Positions 17,677-26,109 of a DNA stretch of 64,000 nucleotides are shown in pieces (the stretch's first letter is position 1; each line of letters opens with the position of its first letter). A program made the translations under genes and the position numbers. This DNA comes from Janthinobacterium saanense (lineage in GTDB: Bacteria; Pseudomonadota; Gammaproteobacteria; Burkholderiales; Burkholderiaceae_D). The stretch lies in the NCBI RefSeq assembly GCF_014200675.1, contig NZ_JACHCI010000002.1:62001-126000 (forward strand), in the 5' to 3' direction. The notes below the pieces were generated by a model. The model made no database searches and was not told the DNA's origin. It worked only from the letters and a program-made list of their open reading frames with translations.

Positions 17677-18884
17677 AGCGCCCTCCGCTGGACTGCCGCG
17701 CCGAGTTTTTGCCCATCCTGGGTCCCCAGTTTTTTTACCAGCGCCTGCAGGGCCACGTCTTCCACGTTATTGACGGTGATCCATTCCAGCACGGGAGCCG
17801 CGGCCGGGTAGTCGCGCGCGGCCAGCGCGGCTTCGAGCAAGATGCGCATATCGGGTACTTCCTTCTGGATGGCCCAGTTTTTCTGCGCCAGTTGCACGGC
17901 GCCGCGCGCATCGTGCTGCAGCAATAGCGCAAAGCGCGCCTGTTCGCGCTGGTGCACGGTATCGCCGCGCTGCATGGCGGCGTTGAAGCGGGCCGTCAGT
18001 TCCTCGGTCGCCGTTGCCAGGGCAGCGGCTTGGTCCGACACCGCCTGCAGCGCCAGTGCATAACGCAGCAGCAGGGCGTCGATGCGCTGCTGGTCTTTCA
18101 AGAGTTTGATGACTTCCAGTGGCCGCTGCTGGTCGAGCAAAAAGTCGCTGTAGGCGCCCAGCAGATAGCTGTCGCGCGGATGCTGGGCCAGCGCCTGCCG
18201 GTAGCGGGTCTCGGCCAGCGCCGTTTCGCCACGCCGCGTGGCCATTTCGGCCAGCAGGGTCAATGCCCAGCTTTCCATCTCGGGCGCCGCGCCCGTGCTG
18301 CGGCGCAGCGTCAGGTCCAGCAATTGTTCGCTCTTGGCGGCGCGCCCCGTCACGCCGGCCACATTGGCGATGCAGGTGACGGTGACCAGCTGCGCGGTGA
18401 AGGCGGATAAACGGGCGCAATCGGCCGTGGCCTTGCTGTACTGGCCTTGCACGGTCAGCACTGTGGCCCGCGTCAGCCAGGCCTGGCCATTGGCGGGTTC
18501 CTGTTCGATGACGGCGTCCAGGTCTTGCAGGGCGGCGCCAAACTGGTGGGTGCTTTGCAAAATCGTGGCGCGCAGCAGGCGTACGGGCGCAGGCGGCGCC
18601 GTTTGCCGCCACCACGGCGCCAGCGCCGCCTGCGCATAACCGAGGTAGCGCGGATCGGTTTCGCTGCGGGCCAGGCCGATATAGCGCTGCGCCAGGCTGG
18701 TGGCCAGGGCCATGTCTTGCGGATTGCTGCTCAGCTGCGCACGCAGGGCCCGCAATGCGATCTGGGTGGCGTCGGCGCGGCGTGGCAAGTGTTCGATGAC
18801 GGCATTGCCATCTTTTGGCGTGTAGGGAGCTGCCTGCGCCAGGCTGGCCAGGCAAATACAGAGCATGAATACAGATAATCTCAT
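17673..18884 (-). CDS. Secreted/periplasmic TPR-repeat protein
   Basis: The 403-residue product starts MRLSVFMLCICLASLAQA, a signal peptide that favours ATG 18884 over the longer frame. The rest is a chain of helix pairs typical of tetratricopeptide repeats (NGQAWLTRATVLTVQGQYSK; LTLLAEMATRRGETALAETR). TPRs mediate protein contacts, so it may scaffold the DUF4331 or HupE-like partners. Its stop overlaps the HupE-like start by 4 bp and it follows the small lipoprotein gene on the same strand. No catalytic motif is seen. Confidence 0.8.
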   Translation of the reverse strand: MRLSVFMLCICLASLAQAAPYTPKDGNAVIEHLPRRADATQIALRALRAQLSSNPQDMALATSLAQRYIGLARSETDPRYLGYAQAALAPWWRQTAPPAPVRLLRATILQSTHQFGAALQDLDAVIEQEPANGQAWLTRATVLTVQGQYSKATADCARLSAFTAQLVTVTCIANVAGVTGRAAKSEQLLDLTLRRSTGAAPEMESWALTLLAEMATRRGETALAETRYRQALAQHPRDSYLLGAYSDFLLDQQRPLEVIKLLKDQQRIDALLLRYALALQAVSDQAAALATATEELTARFNAAMQRGDTVHQREQARFALLLQHDARGAVQLAQKNWAIQKEVPDMRILLEAALAARDYPAAAPVLEWITVNNVEDVALQALVKKLGTQDGQKLGAAVQRRAL

Positions 18885-18953
18885 CGCGGACGCTTTCGGG
18901 CGAACGGTGGGCGGCACAGGCACCAGGGACGCATCCCCGGTGCCTGCTACGAC

Positions 18954-19202
18954 TTACAACGGTACAGGCTCGGTATCTTCCGGGGCGGTGGCGACGATGG
19001 CGTCGATATTGACCGCTTCCTTGTCGTCGCTGGTGGTCAGGATCAAATTGCTGACGGCGACGAAAAAGGCATCGAGCAAGACCACCGGCGGCGGATTGAC
19101 GCCGCCGTTGCCATTGCCATTGTCGCTACTGCTGCTACTGCCGCCGCAGCCTGCCACCAGCGCCGCCGTGACCACGGCGCCTGTCATCAAGAGCTTTTTC
19201 AT
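18954..19202 (-). CDS. Small secreted lipoprotein
   Basis: The 82-residue product starts MKKLLMTGAVVTAALVAGC, where LVAGC is a lipobox; the cysteine would be acylated. A Ser/Asn/Gly-rich linker follows, then about 45 residues with no recognisable domain. ATG 19202 with AAGGAG six bases upstream is preferred over an ATG 15 bases earlier. It lies between the DUF4331 gene and the TPR gene, all on the minus strand, and presumably acts with them at the envelope. Confidence 0.75.
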   Translation of the reverse strand: MKKLLMTGAVVTAALVAGCGGSSSSSDNGNGNGGVNPPPVVLLDAFFVAVSNLILTTSDDKEAVNIDAIVATAPEDTEPVPL

Positions 19203-19226
19203 GAGGTACTCCTTCATTGAGGACGA

Positions 19227-20726
19227 CTATTGTTGTGGCGAGCCGGCGATGGGGGTTTTCAGGTAGGGGAAACCTGCCGTGAAAAACGTCTCGTCGAGGT
19301 AGGCGCCATCGGTGAAGTGCAGGCCGCCGGCTGGGGCATCGCTGGGAGCGCAGCCGATATTGAGCGTGCACAGCTTGCCCATGGCCACGCGCAGCACCAC
19401 GTCGACCACGTCGTCGCCAGGACGGCGGCCATTCGGGAAGCCCGCATTGTCGCCGCCGATCACGCCCAGACGGTTTTGCGAACCGACGGCGGTCGGGGCG
19501 ATCGAGGTGTTCAGGCGCAGCATTTCCGACGCCGCCACCGTGACAGGCTGGTTCACGCCCTTGATGCCGGTCAAGAAGGCCGCTACCAGGTCATTGCGCG
19601 GGAAGTTGGTGGGCGCCTTGGCGCCGGCCGAGCCGTACAGCACTTCCACCAGCGCTGGCGCGGTCGGGTTGGTCACATAGTCGGCGAACTGGGCGTCGTT
19701 GACCGGTTTGCTGGCGTTGAAGCGGTCCTTGTCTTTCAGGCCGATCACCAGTTCATTCACCAGCGGCATGCCCAGACGCGATACCTGCACCCAGGCGCCG
19801 CCTTCTTTCGAGGCGCTGGTGGTGGTGTTCGGCGTCGGATTGAGCAGGCGGCCCTGGCGCAGGCTGGCCGTGGTCCAGCCGCCGATCACCGGGTCGGTGC
19901 CGGCCGTCAGGCAGGCGGTGGGCACTTCCATTTCGATGGCGGTGACGTTTTTCAGGGCCAGGTCATCCTTGGCTGCCGATTCCGCATTGGCGGCAAATTC
20001 GGTGGCGGGCGCCTTGATGTTGATCAAGTCAAAGGTTTCACCCAGATTCACCACGAACGGGTCCTTGCGCTGGCCGACGAACATGCGCGCCGGCGTGGCG
20101 CAGCCGGGAATGTTGACGGAATACACATGCTGCGCAGCGTAGGCGGCGTAGTTGGGTATCGATTTATTGCCGATATTGTCGACCGGCTTGTCGAACACGG
20201 TGCCGCCACCGCTGGCATTGGTCACGGCGCTGCGGGTGCCGCTGCGGCGGTCGCCCCGCACCACGGTCACGCTATAGGTTTCGCGCACATTCAGGCCGGC
20301 CGGGTTGACGCTGTCGATGGGGCCGCCATTGATTACCAGCGGAATCGAGACCTTTTTGCCGCCCACTGTGAACTGGCCATCCTTGTTGGTATTGCTGAAA
20401 CGGAACTGGAAGGTGATGTCTTCCTTGCCGTCGCCATTGTTATCGATATGGATTTCATACAGGGCGGCCGGGTCCAGCGCGAAGTAATTCGGCCCGCCGT
20501 ACGCATCCTGCAGCGGTACATAGTCGGCCACCAGGGTGGTGTAAGCGCTGCGGCCCGCTTCGTAGCTGCGGAACATATAGAAGTCGGTGGCGTCGACTTT
20601 CGGGTTTTGCGTGATGAATGGCGCCTCGCGGTGGCTGGAGGCAAAGACGGATGGGGTGGCGGTGAGTAGCAGAAGATTGCCCAGTATGGCGGCGCCCAGT
20701 ACGGTTTTCGATCGTGACAAAGACAT
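19227..20726 (-). CDS. DUF4331-family secreted protein
   Basis: The 499-residue product starts at ATG 20726 behind AGGGAGA, with a signal peptide ending near SVFASSHREAP. The HREAPFITQNPKVDATDFYMF opening is the hallmark of DUF4331, whose members are exported proteins of unknown function. A calcium-loop-like DNNGDGKED follows at about 100-110, and a C-terminal GRRPGDDVVDV segment is also typical. It is the first gene of a likely operon with the lipoprotein, TPR and HupE-like genes. Presence of a DUF4331 gene near ECF sigma/NrsF pairs is a context I would expect, but no matching promoter motif was found here. Confidence 0.85.
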   Translation of the reverse strand: MSLSRSKTVLGAAILGNLLLLTATPSVFASSHREAPFITQNPKVDATDFYMFRSYEAGRSAYTTLVADYVPLQDAYGGPNYFALDPAALYEIHIDNNGDGKEDITFQFRFSNTNKDGQFTVGGKKVSIPLVINGGPIDSVNPAGLNVRETYSVTVVRGDRRSGTRSAVTNASGGGTVFDKPVDNIGNKSIPNYAAYAAQHVYSVNIPGCATPARMFVGQRKDPFVVNLGETFDLINIKAPATEFAANAESAAKDDLALKNVTAIEMEVPTACLTAGTDPVIGGWTTASLRQGRLLNPTPNTTTSASKEGGAWVQVSRLGMPLVNELVIGLKDKDRFNASKPVNDAQFADYVTNPTAPALVEVLYGSAGAKAPTNFPRNDLVAAFLTGIKGVNQPVTVAASEMLRLNTSIAPTAVGSQNRLGVIGGDNAGFPNGRRPGDDVVDVVLRVAMGKLCTLNIGCAPSDAPAGGLHFTDGAYLDETFFTAGFPYLKTPIAGSPQQ

Positions 20727-21085
20727 GGCGATTCTCCCTGAATTATTATGCGCAGAGTTAGGACTACAAGGAATTGCGGACTGCATGACTTGTACGGACG
20801 GCAAGCAAGATCAGATTCAATTGCTTACAATTTTTTTGGTGGCAGATTGAATGTTCCTGACCGGAACGGTTGACGCGCGCCACTCGAATCTACGCCTGCC
20901 GTGGGCGTTGCCAAAAATAAATCTTTTGTGAACAGAAAAAGACAGGCTGTCAGCGGCGCATGAACTGCGCTTGCCGGGCGTGGGGGCAGGGAAGGCGGGC
21001 CAGGCAGGGTGCTGGCCGCCGTGAGTATGTGTGAGCTTGAGGGTATGGAATCAATAGGCGGAAAATTGCCGCCCAGCTTTTCAGC
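20727..21085. other. 359-bp intergenic stretch
   Basis: This lies upstream of the DUF4331 gene and downstream of the anti-sigma gene. It must contain the DUF4331 operon promoter. An AT-rich segment around 20815-20842 is the likeliest place. I found no Fur-like or GTAACC-N16-CGAA motif, no open frame with coding character, and only a weak 5-bp hairpin (GGCGG/CCGCC, about 21059-21075) that might end the sigma-anti-sigma transcript. Confidence 0.5.
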
Positions 21086-21727
21086 TTACCAGGCCAGCAC
21101 TTTTGGTCCGATCAGCGCGCCGATGACAGTCGGCACCAGCATGCCCAGCACATACCAGAAGCCGATGAAGCTGGCGGCCATTTCCGGGCAATGCAAACAA
21201 TACACGAGGGCTGCCGCGCTGCCGGAAGCAAAACCGGCCGCTGCGCCCGCCACGCGCAAGCGCGTCGGCGCCATCTCGCGCATCAGCCGCAGCACGGCCA
21301 CCATGATGGGCAGCGACAGCATGGCGATCAGGAAGGGGCAGGCGCGCCAGGTGGTGCCCCAGAACAATTCCATCCTTTGTTCCGGCGGCGCTTCCATCAT
21401 GATGATGGCGCCCAGCGCCCACATCAGCAGCAGGGGCACGGCGATCAGCAGCGGCTGCGCATGGGTGCCAGGCAAACCGACCCGGCGCCCGACATAAGCG
21501 CCCGCCAGCGTAACGGACAGCACAAAGCCGACCTTGATCCAGAAATCGGGCAGGAATAACAGTTGGCCCAGGTTGGGGCGCACGCCCAGCAAGGTGGCCA
21601 TCAGCAGCATGCTGATACCGATACCGGCGGCCAGGGTGGCGGCCATGCGCCAGCGTGCGCCCGGTGGCGGGGCAGGCGCCACGTCTGGCCCACTGGCCAG
21701 CATGGCGATCAAATCGTCAGTTTTCAT
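21086..21727 (-). CDS. DUF1109 (NrsF-type) membrane anti-sigma factor
   Basis: The 213-residue protein starts MKTDDLIAMLASGPD, the typical DUF1109 opening, and has six hydrophobic helices (for example GIGISMLLMATLLG, LIAVPLLLMWALGAII). DUF1109/NrsF proteins hold SigF-type ECF factors at the membrane in Caulobacter and relatives. Two cysteines in YCLHCPEMA (about 177-184) match the CxxC-type motif expected to sense oxidants or metals. ATG 21727 overlaps the sigma stop by 4 bp, the usual arrangement for such pairs. Confidence 0.88.
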   Translation of the reverse strand: MKTDDLIAMLASGPDVAPAPPPGARWRMAATLAAGIGISMLLMATLLGVRPNLGQLLFLPDFWIKVGFVLSVTLAGAYVGRRVGLPGTHAQPLLIAVPLLLMWALGAIIMMEAPPEQRMELFWGTTWRACPFLIAMLSLPIMVAVLRLMREMAPTRLRVAGAAAGFASGSAAALVYCLHCPEMAASFIGFWYVLGMLVPTVIGALIGPKVLAW

Positions 21728-22305
21728 GATGGTGTCCTTAAATTGGCTGCCAGTGTCTTCAGGCCGCGGTGCACGGCCACTTTGACGCTGGCTTCCGAAA
21801 TATTCATTGCAAGGGCTGTATCGCGCACGGACCAGCCATCGAGCTTGGTATGCACGATGGCGTCGCGCTGCTGGGCCGGCAGGGTAGCGAGTAGCTGGCC
21901 CAGGTCGCGGCTCGCTTCGGCCGCCTCCGCGTCGGCGCTGGAAAACAAGTCTTGCGTTTCATCTTCCTCGTCATATGGCGTATGCAGCGCATCGCGCCGC
22001 GCATGGCGCCGCAGCCAGTCGATCAGCTTATACCTGGCGATCGCGTGTATCCACGACGTCAGTGGCACGCCCGTATCGTACGTCAGGCGCTGGTTGTGGA
22101 TGGCCAGCAGGCATTCCTGCACCAGGTCTTCCACGTCATCGGGCCAGCTTTGCAGGCGCCGCCGCAGGAAAGCGCGCAAATGCGACGCCGTGGCCTGCAA
22201 GAAGCTGCGGTACGCCGTTGCATCGCCGTCCAGCCCGCGCAACATCAGCCCGTGCAGGCGTAACTCGGTGCCGTGCAGATGCTCGCTTACAGGTATTCGT
22301 TGCAT
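21724..22305 (-). CDS. ECF sigma factor (SigF/NrsF-type)
   Basis: The 193-residue product has region 2 (PDDVEDLVQECLLAIHNQR; TSWIHAIARYKLIDWLRRHARR) and region 4 (WSVRDTALAMNISEASVKVAVHRG). I use ATG 22305, which has AAGG nearby; the frame stays open to 22374 but without a better signal. It is paired with the DUF1109 anti-sigma gene and divergent from the DUF1223 operon, which carries a GTAACC-N16-CGAA motif. It would be released under oxidative or metal stress and turn on that operon (inference from the Caulobacter SigF system). Confidence 0.9.
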   Translation of the reverse strand: MQRIPVSEHLHGTELRLHGLMLRGLDGDATAYRSFLQATASHLRAFLRRRLQSWPDDVEDLVQECLLAIHNQRLTYDTGVPLTSWIHAIARYKLIDWLRRHARRDALHTPYDEEDETQDLFSSADAEAAEASRDLGQLLATLPAQQRDAIVHTKLDGWSVRDTALAMNISEASVKVAVHRGLKTLAANLRTPS

Positions 22306-22366
22306 GCCAGCCTTTGGTGACAGGTGTTTAAAAATAAATTCACGGAAAAAATATTTGATGGTGGCT

Positions 22367-22392
22367 GTAACCAATCCGCACCAGGGGGCGAA
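22367..22392 (+). promoter_or_regulatory. SigF-type ECF promoter for the DUF1223 operon
   Basis: GTAACC (22367-22372) and CGAA (22389-22392) are separated by exactly 16 bases, the consensus reported for Caulobacter SigF. The motif points at the DUF1223 gene, about 90 bp before its ATG, and sits beside the cognate-looking sigma/anti-sigma pair. Confidence 0.65.
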
Positions 22393-22481
22393 TTGACCAG
22401 TGTCGCTAGCATGATTTCGTAGTTTGCTTATGCGAACTTCATCTGTTTCACTTTACCGATCCACTATAACGGGTAGTCACC

Positions 22482-23285
22482 ATGAACATCAAGTGCCTCA
22501 GTACCGCCAGTATCATTTCCGTGCTCATGCTGGGCCAGGCCGGGCCAGCGTTTGCGCAATTGGCGGCCCCGCGCTGCGAAGCGAAAAGCGGCGTGAAGAC
22601 AGCTGCCCTGGTGGAGCTGTATAGCAGCGAAGGCTGTTCCAGCTGCCCGCCGGCAGACCAGCGCCTGAGCGCCCTGCACCGGGAAGCGGGTGCTGACGCC
22701 CTGATCGTGCCGCTGGCCTTGCATGTGACTTACTGGGACCAGATCGGCTGGGCTGACCGCCTGGCGCAAAAGCCATTCGACGCCCGCCAGGCCGAGCTGC
22801 TTTCCTACCAGCCGCGCCACGTCGCCTACACGCCACAGTTCTTCGTCAGCGGCAGCGAGTTGCGCGGCTGGGACACACAACTGCCTGCCGCCATCCGCCG
22901 CATCAACGCCGTCACGGCGCCGGTCAATATCAGCGTGTCGGCGGCGGGCGGCCCGGACGGCAAGCTGCAGCTGGCTGCCGACGCCAGCGCAGCCGATGGC
23001 CGCACGGGCGGCATGCTGTACCTGGCGCTCAGCGAAAACGCGCTGTCTTCGACCGTGCTGCGCGGTGAAAACCAGGGCGCCACCTTGCACCATGACGCGG
23101 CAGTGCGCGTCTGGCTGGGACCGGTTGCCCTGCAACAGGGCCATGCCAGCCTGCACCGCGAACTGAGCATACCGGCCGGCTGGCGCCGCGACCATCTGCA
23201 GGTCGCCGCTTTTGTGCAGCAGGCAGGCGGGGGCGCCATTTTACAAGCCGTCAGCACGGCCCAATGTGAAAAAGGAGTACTGTAA
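22482..23285 (+). CDS. DUF1223 secreted thioredoxin-fold protein
   Basis: The 267-residue product has a signal peptide ending near AGPAFAQ, then VELYSSEGCSSCPPAD, the DUF1223 signature with a CxxC pair in a thioredoxin-like position. YTPQFFVSG follows, containing the cis-proline position. It is likely a periplasmic thiol-redox protein; its substrate is unknown. It is the first gene of a four-gene unit and its stop overlaps the next start in TAATG. Regulation by the adjacent ECF sigma factor is suggested by the motif at 22367. Confidence 0.85.
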   Translation: MNIKCLSTASIISVLMLGQAGPAFAQLAAPRCEAKSGVKTAALVELYSSEGCSSCPPADQRLSALHREAGADALIVPLALHVTYWDQIGWADRLAQKPFDARQAELLSYQPRHVAYTPQFFVSGSELRGWDTQLPAAIRRINAVTAPVNISVSAAGGPDGKLQLAADASAADGRTGGMLYLALSENALSSTVLRGENQGATLHHDAAVRVWLGPVALQQGHASLHRELSIPAGWRRDHLQVAAFVQQAGGGAILQAVSTAQCEKGVL

Positions 23286-23890
23286 TGCGATCCCCATCCT
23301 TGAAAACAGACATCATCCATCCGGCCTGGCTGCGCCTGACCCACTGGCTCAATGCCGTGGCCGTGGTGGTGCTGGCCACCAGCGGCTGGCGCATCTATAA
23401 CGCCTCGCCGTTTTTCCCCTTCAGCTTGCCGAGCGGCCTGACCCTGGGCGGCTGGCTGGGCGGCGCGCTGCAATGGCATTTTGCCGCCATGTGGCTGCTG
23501 CTGGCCAATGGCGTGCTGTATTTGGGCATCAATATCGCCACCGGACGCCTGCGCCGCCAGTTTTTTCCGCTGTCGCCGCGCGCCATTGTGCAAGACTTGC
23601 TGGCCGCCCTGAAAGGCAAGCTGGCCCACGCCGACCCGCGCCACTACAACATGGTGCAGCGCGCCGCCTATCTGTTCGTGATGCTCGATTGCATCGTGCT
23701 GGTGATGTCCGGACTGGTGCTGTGGAAGTCGGTGCAATTCCCCATCCTGCGTGAGCTGATGGGCGGCTACGACAGCGCGCGCCGCGTGCACTTCATCGCC
23801 ATGTCCGGCCTGGTGGGCTTCGTAGGCATCCACCTGGTGATGGTGGCGCTGGTACCCAAGACCCTGATCGCCATGCTGCGCGGCCGCTAA
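23285..23890 (+). CDS. Cytochrome b561-type membrane protein
   Basis: The 201-residue product has four membrane helices and haem-ligand histidines in the expected places: HPAWLRLTHWLNA, LQWHFAAMWLLL, VHFIAMSG and GFVGIHLVMVAL. It matches the Ni-Fe hydrogenase/formate dehydrogenase cytochrome b family. It probably passes electrons from the quinone pool to the molybdopterin enzyme encoded next, as MsrQ does for MsrP, although it is not an MsrQ homologue by eye. The start overlaps the previous stop by one base. Confidence 0.88.
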   Translation: MRSPSLKTDIIHPAWLRLTHWLNAVAVVVLATSGWRIYNASPFFPFSLPSGLTLGGWLGGALQWHFAAMWLLLANGVLYLGINIATGRLRRQFFPLSPRAIVQDLLAALKGKLAHADPRHYNMVQRAAYLFVMLDCIVLVMSGLVLWKSVQFPILRELMGGYDSARRVHFIAMSGLVGFVGIHLVMVALVPKTLIAMLRGR

Positions 23891-23903
23891 GAGGAGCATT
23901 CCC

Positions 23904-24674
23904 ATGAAAAAGACCATTATCGTGCAGGAGCAGGGACAAGCCATGCTGGCCGACGCCTTGCGCAAGATCGAAGAGCCGTCGCGCCGCCAGTTTTTGCAGC
24001 GCAGCCTGACCCTGGGCGGCCTGGCCTTGCTGACCGGCTGCGACGTCAGCGACGAGTCCAGCATCGATGCCGGCTTGAACCAGGTATCGCGCTTCAATGA
24101 CAAGGTGCAGGGCCTGCTGTTCGACGCAAGCAGATTGGCGCCGACTTACCCTGATTCGATGATCGCCAGGCCGTTTCCCTTCAATGCCTTTTATGGCGAA
24201 GACGAAGTCAGGCAAATCGACGGCGACAGCTGGCGGTTGGAACTGAGCGGCCTGGTGACGCGCCGCAAGCCCTGGAGCCTGGCGCAATTGCGCGCCTTGC
24301 CGCAGGAGTCGCAAGTGACGCGCCATATCTGCGTGGAAGGCTGGAGCGCCATCGGCAAATGGGGCGGCGTGCCGTTCGCGCACTTCCTGAACCTGATCGG
24401 CGCCGACAAGACGGCCAAGTACGTGGGCTTCAAATGCGACGACGACTATTTCACCAGCATCGACATGGCCACCGCGCTGCACCCGCAAACCATCATGGCC
24501 TTGACCTATGACGGCCAGGAACTGCCGCCGAAATACGGCTACCCGATGAAACTGCGCATGCCGACCAAGCTGGGCTACAAGAACCCAAAACATATCCGCG
24601 CCATTTACGTGACCAATACCTATACGGGCGGGTATTGGGAAGACCAGGGATACAACTGGTTCGGCGGGTCGTGA
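23904..24674 (+). CDS. Tat-exported molybdopterin-dependent oxidoreductase
   Basis: The 256-residue product has a twin-arginine motif SRRQFLQ near residue 31, followed by LALLTGC, which also fits a lipobox. The sulfite-oxidase/MsrP-type Moco domain follows: cysteine ligand in HICVEGWSAIGKWGGVPF, then KCDDDYFTSIDM and YGYPMKLRMPTKLGYKNPK. Family members act on periplasmic sulfoxides or sulfite. The context of a DUF1223 thiol protein, cytochrome b and SigF-type control suggests envelope oxidant repair. GAGGAG precedes the ATG. It should not be named msrP without a proper comparison. Confidence 0.88.
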   Translation: MKKTIIVQEQGQAMLADALRKIEEPSRRQFLQRSLTLGGLALLTGCDVSDESSIDAGLNQVSRFNDKVQGLLFDASRLAPTYPDSMIARPFPFNAFYGEDEVRQIDGDSWRLELSGLVTRRKPWSLAQLRALPQESQVTRHICVEGWSAIGKWGGVPFAHFLNLIGADKTAKYVGFKCDDDYFTSIDMATALHPQTIMALTYDGQELPPKYGYPMKLRMPTKLGYKNPKHIRAIYVTNTYTGGYWEDQGYNWFGGS

Positions 24675-24725
24675 TGGCGGCTGGAATAACCGGCTGCGCG
24701 GCGCGCTTTGCGGCCGGCGATGCTC

Positions 24726-24743
24726 GCTGTGCTCCAGCACAGC
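24726..24743. repeat. Short perfect palindrome
   Basis: GCTGTGCT and AGCACAGC flank CC in the 205-bp gap after the molybdopterin gene. The setting (CGGCCGGCGATGCTCG... GCGCTTCTCGGCC) looks like a small dispersed repeat rather than a terminator, because there is no T-run. Confidence 0.4.
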
Positions 24744-24879
24744 TGCGCTTCTCGGCCACAAATCATCGCCGCTCGCTTCGGTTCTTCCTGCCGCCGTGAC
24801 CTTATTTATTTGATAGAAAACTTATTTTTTAATCGCAGTACCGGGCAATTTCGCCCATCTCTTTCTAAGGAAAACCACC

Positions 24880-25194
24880 ATGAAAACCACGATCACCGCC
24901 ATCATCGCTTCCGCTATCCTGATGTCGGGCGCTGCTTTTGCTCAGGACGCAATGAAGAAAGATGCGATGGCTGCGCCTGCTAGCGCGATGCAAAAAGATG
25001 CCATGGGCAAGGATGCCATGGCTAAAGATGGCATGGCCAAGGACGGCATGAAGAAGGACGGCATGAAGAAGGATCATATGGCCAAGGATGGCATGAAGAA
25101 AGATGCCATGGCTAAAGATGCGATGGCCAAGGATGGCATGAAGAAGGATGAAATGAAGAAAGACGGCATGGCCAAGGATGCAATGGCCAAGTAA
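24880..25194 (+). CDS. Pentapeptide MXKDX repeat protein
   Basis: The 104-residue exported protein has a signal peptide ending GAAFAQ, then about 16 near-tandem five-residue units of the form M-x-K-D-x (MAKDG, MKKDA and similar), the known MXKDX family. It is very rich in methionine, lysine and aspartate and is probably unstructured in the periplasm. Methionine-rich repeats could scavenge oxidants or bind metal, which fits the neighbouring redox genes, but no function is established. AAGGA precedes the ATG. The repeats are coding, not a CRISPR array. Confidence 0.9.
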   Translation: MKTTITAIIASAILMSGAAFAQDAMKKDAMAAPASAMQKDAMGKDAMAKDGMAKDGMKKDGMKKDHMAKDGMKKDAMAKDAMAKDGMKKDEMKKDGMAKDAMAK

Positions 25195-25200
25195 GGCTAG

Positions 25201-25246
25201 CCAGCCTTGCGCCGCCCTGGGGTGGCGCAAGGCTGGAGCGTTTCAC
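25201..25246 (+). terminator. Strong hairpin after the MXKDX gene
   Basis: CCAGCCTTGCGCC (25201-25213) pairs perfectly with GGCGCAAGGCTGG (25224-25236), followed by a T-rich stretch (TTTCACATTTTA). It starts 6 bp after the stop codon and probably ends the four-gene transcript. Confidence 0.75.
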
Positions 25247-25330
25247 ATTTTAGCCCTCGCAGGGTATGGATCTCCGGCGCCGGATCATTCTGATGCCGCC
25301 ATTGTCGCCCTCATCCTCAACGGCATTCTT

Positions 25331-25927
25331 TTACGGATGTACCGGTGCAATGGCAGGTGCATAGACCGGAATATCTTTACTGCCCGCAACAACCACCTGT
25401 CCCGACAAATCTGCCTGATAGGGCGATAGTCCCCGTTCAATCAACACACAGGCGACGGCGTCCCTGTAGCGGTGTGCATAATAGGCACTCTCACGCTGGG
25501 TCCATGGATGCGCACCGGCCATCAAATCCTCATTCGATAAAGGCGCAAGCCATGCCCGCACTTTCTCCAGATCCTGTGGCGTGAATTCAATACGCACATT
25601 GTCTAATGCAGTCTGCTTTGTGAAAACAAAACGATGGCTGGTATTGGACAATGCCAGTTCCGTGGCGCGTTTGAGTCCTGCATGGTCATTCCCCAGGCCG
25701 TACTCAAAGTGAATCGCGCCTGCCAGGAAATTGGCGGTCGTGCAGATTTGCCGCTCCAACCCCGTATTGGCATCGGCTATCGTCACCATCACGTAAGACG
25801 GCGAGGTGCTTATATTGCTGACTGCCGCCTCAAAACTTGCCGCTGATTGGGTGTATTCAGCCGCCATCGCAGGTAGGGTGACCGCATATAGCAAAAGAAA
25901 TTTCAACATTTTCCCATAGTGTGTCAT
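25331..25927 (-). CDS. Secreted protein of unknown function
   Basis: The 198-residue product has a signal peptide (LKFLLLYAVTLPAMA, cleavage before AEYTQ). ATG 25927 has GGAAG six bases upstream. The mature part has one Cys pair (ICTTANFL; VACVLIERG) and no recognised domain; the C-terminus is Pro/Val-rich (VVVAGSKDIPVYAPAIAPVHP). It is a monocistronic minus-strand gene flanked by the MXKDX terminator and the MFS gene. Codon and base use look close to the chromosome average or slightly AT-richer. Confidence 0.7.
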   Translation of the reverse strand: MTHYGKMLKFLLLYAVTLPAMAAEYTQSAASFEAAVSNISTSPSYVMVTIADANTGLERQICTTANFLAGAIHFEYGLGNDHAGLKRATELALSNTSHRFVFTKQTALDNVRIEFTPQDLEKVRAWLAPLSNEDLMAGAHPWTQRESAYYAHRYRDAVACVLIERGLSPYQADLSGQVVVAGSKDIPVYAPAIAPVHP

Positions 25928-26109
25928 TTGAAACTTCCGTGAACGTATGCTTTAAGCTATGTTGTACATCGTCATCGAACTGTAACGCACTGATATGCTG
26001 CGCCAGCTCGGATTGAATCCAGTAGCGATTATGCATGCAAACTCAAGACTTTAATTGATCGCCAGTTATAGTAAGCTGATCACTTGTTGATTCTTACGCA
26101 TGCAGAGCA

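Noticed and set aside
22296..22321. A second SigF-like motif (GTCACC-N16-CGAA, minus strand) at the sigma gene start
   Set aside because: The CGAA element lies downstream of the chosen ATG 22305, so it could not serve as that gene's promoter unless the start is further in.
24950..25194. Tandem short repeats that could suggest a CRISPR array
   Set aside because: Units are 15 bp with no spacers and are in frame, encoding the MXKDX pentapeptides.
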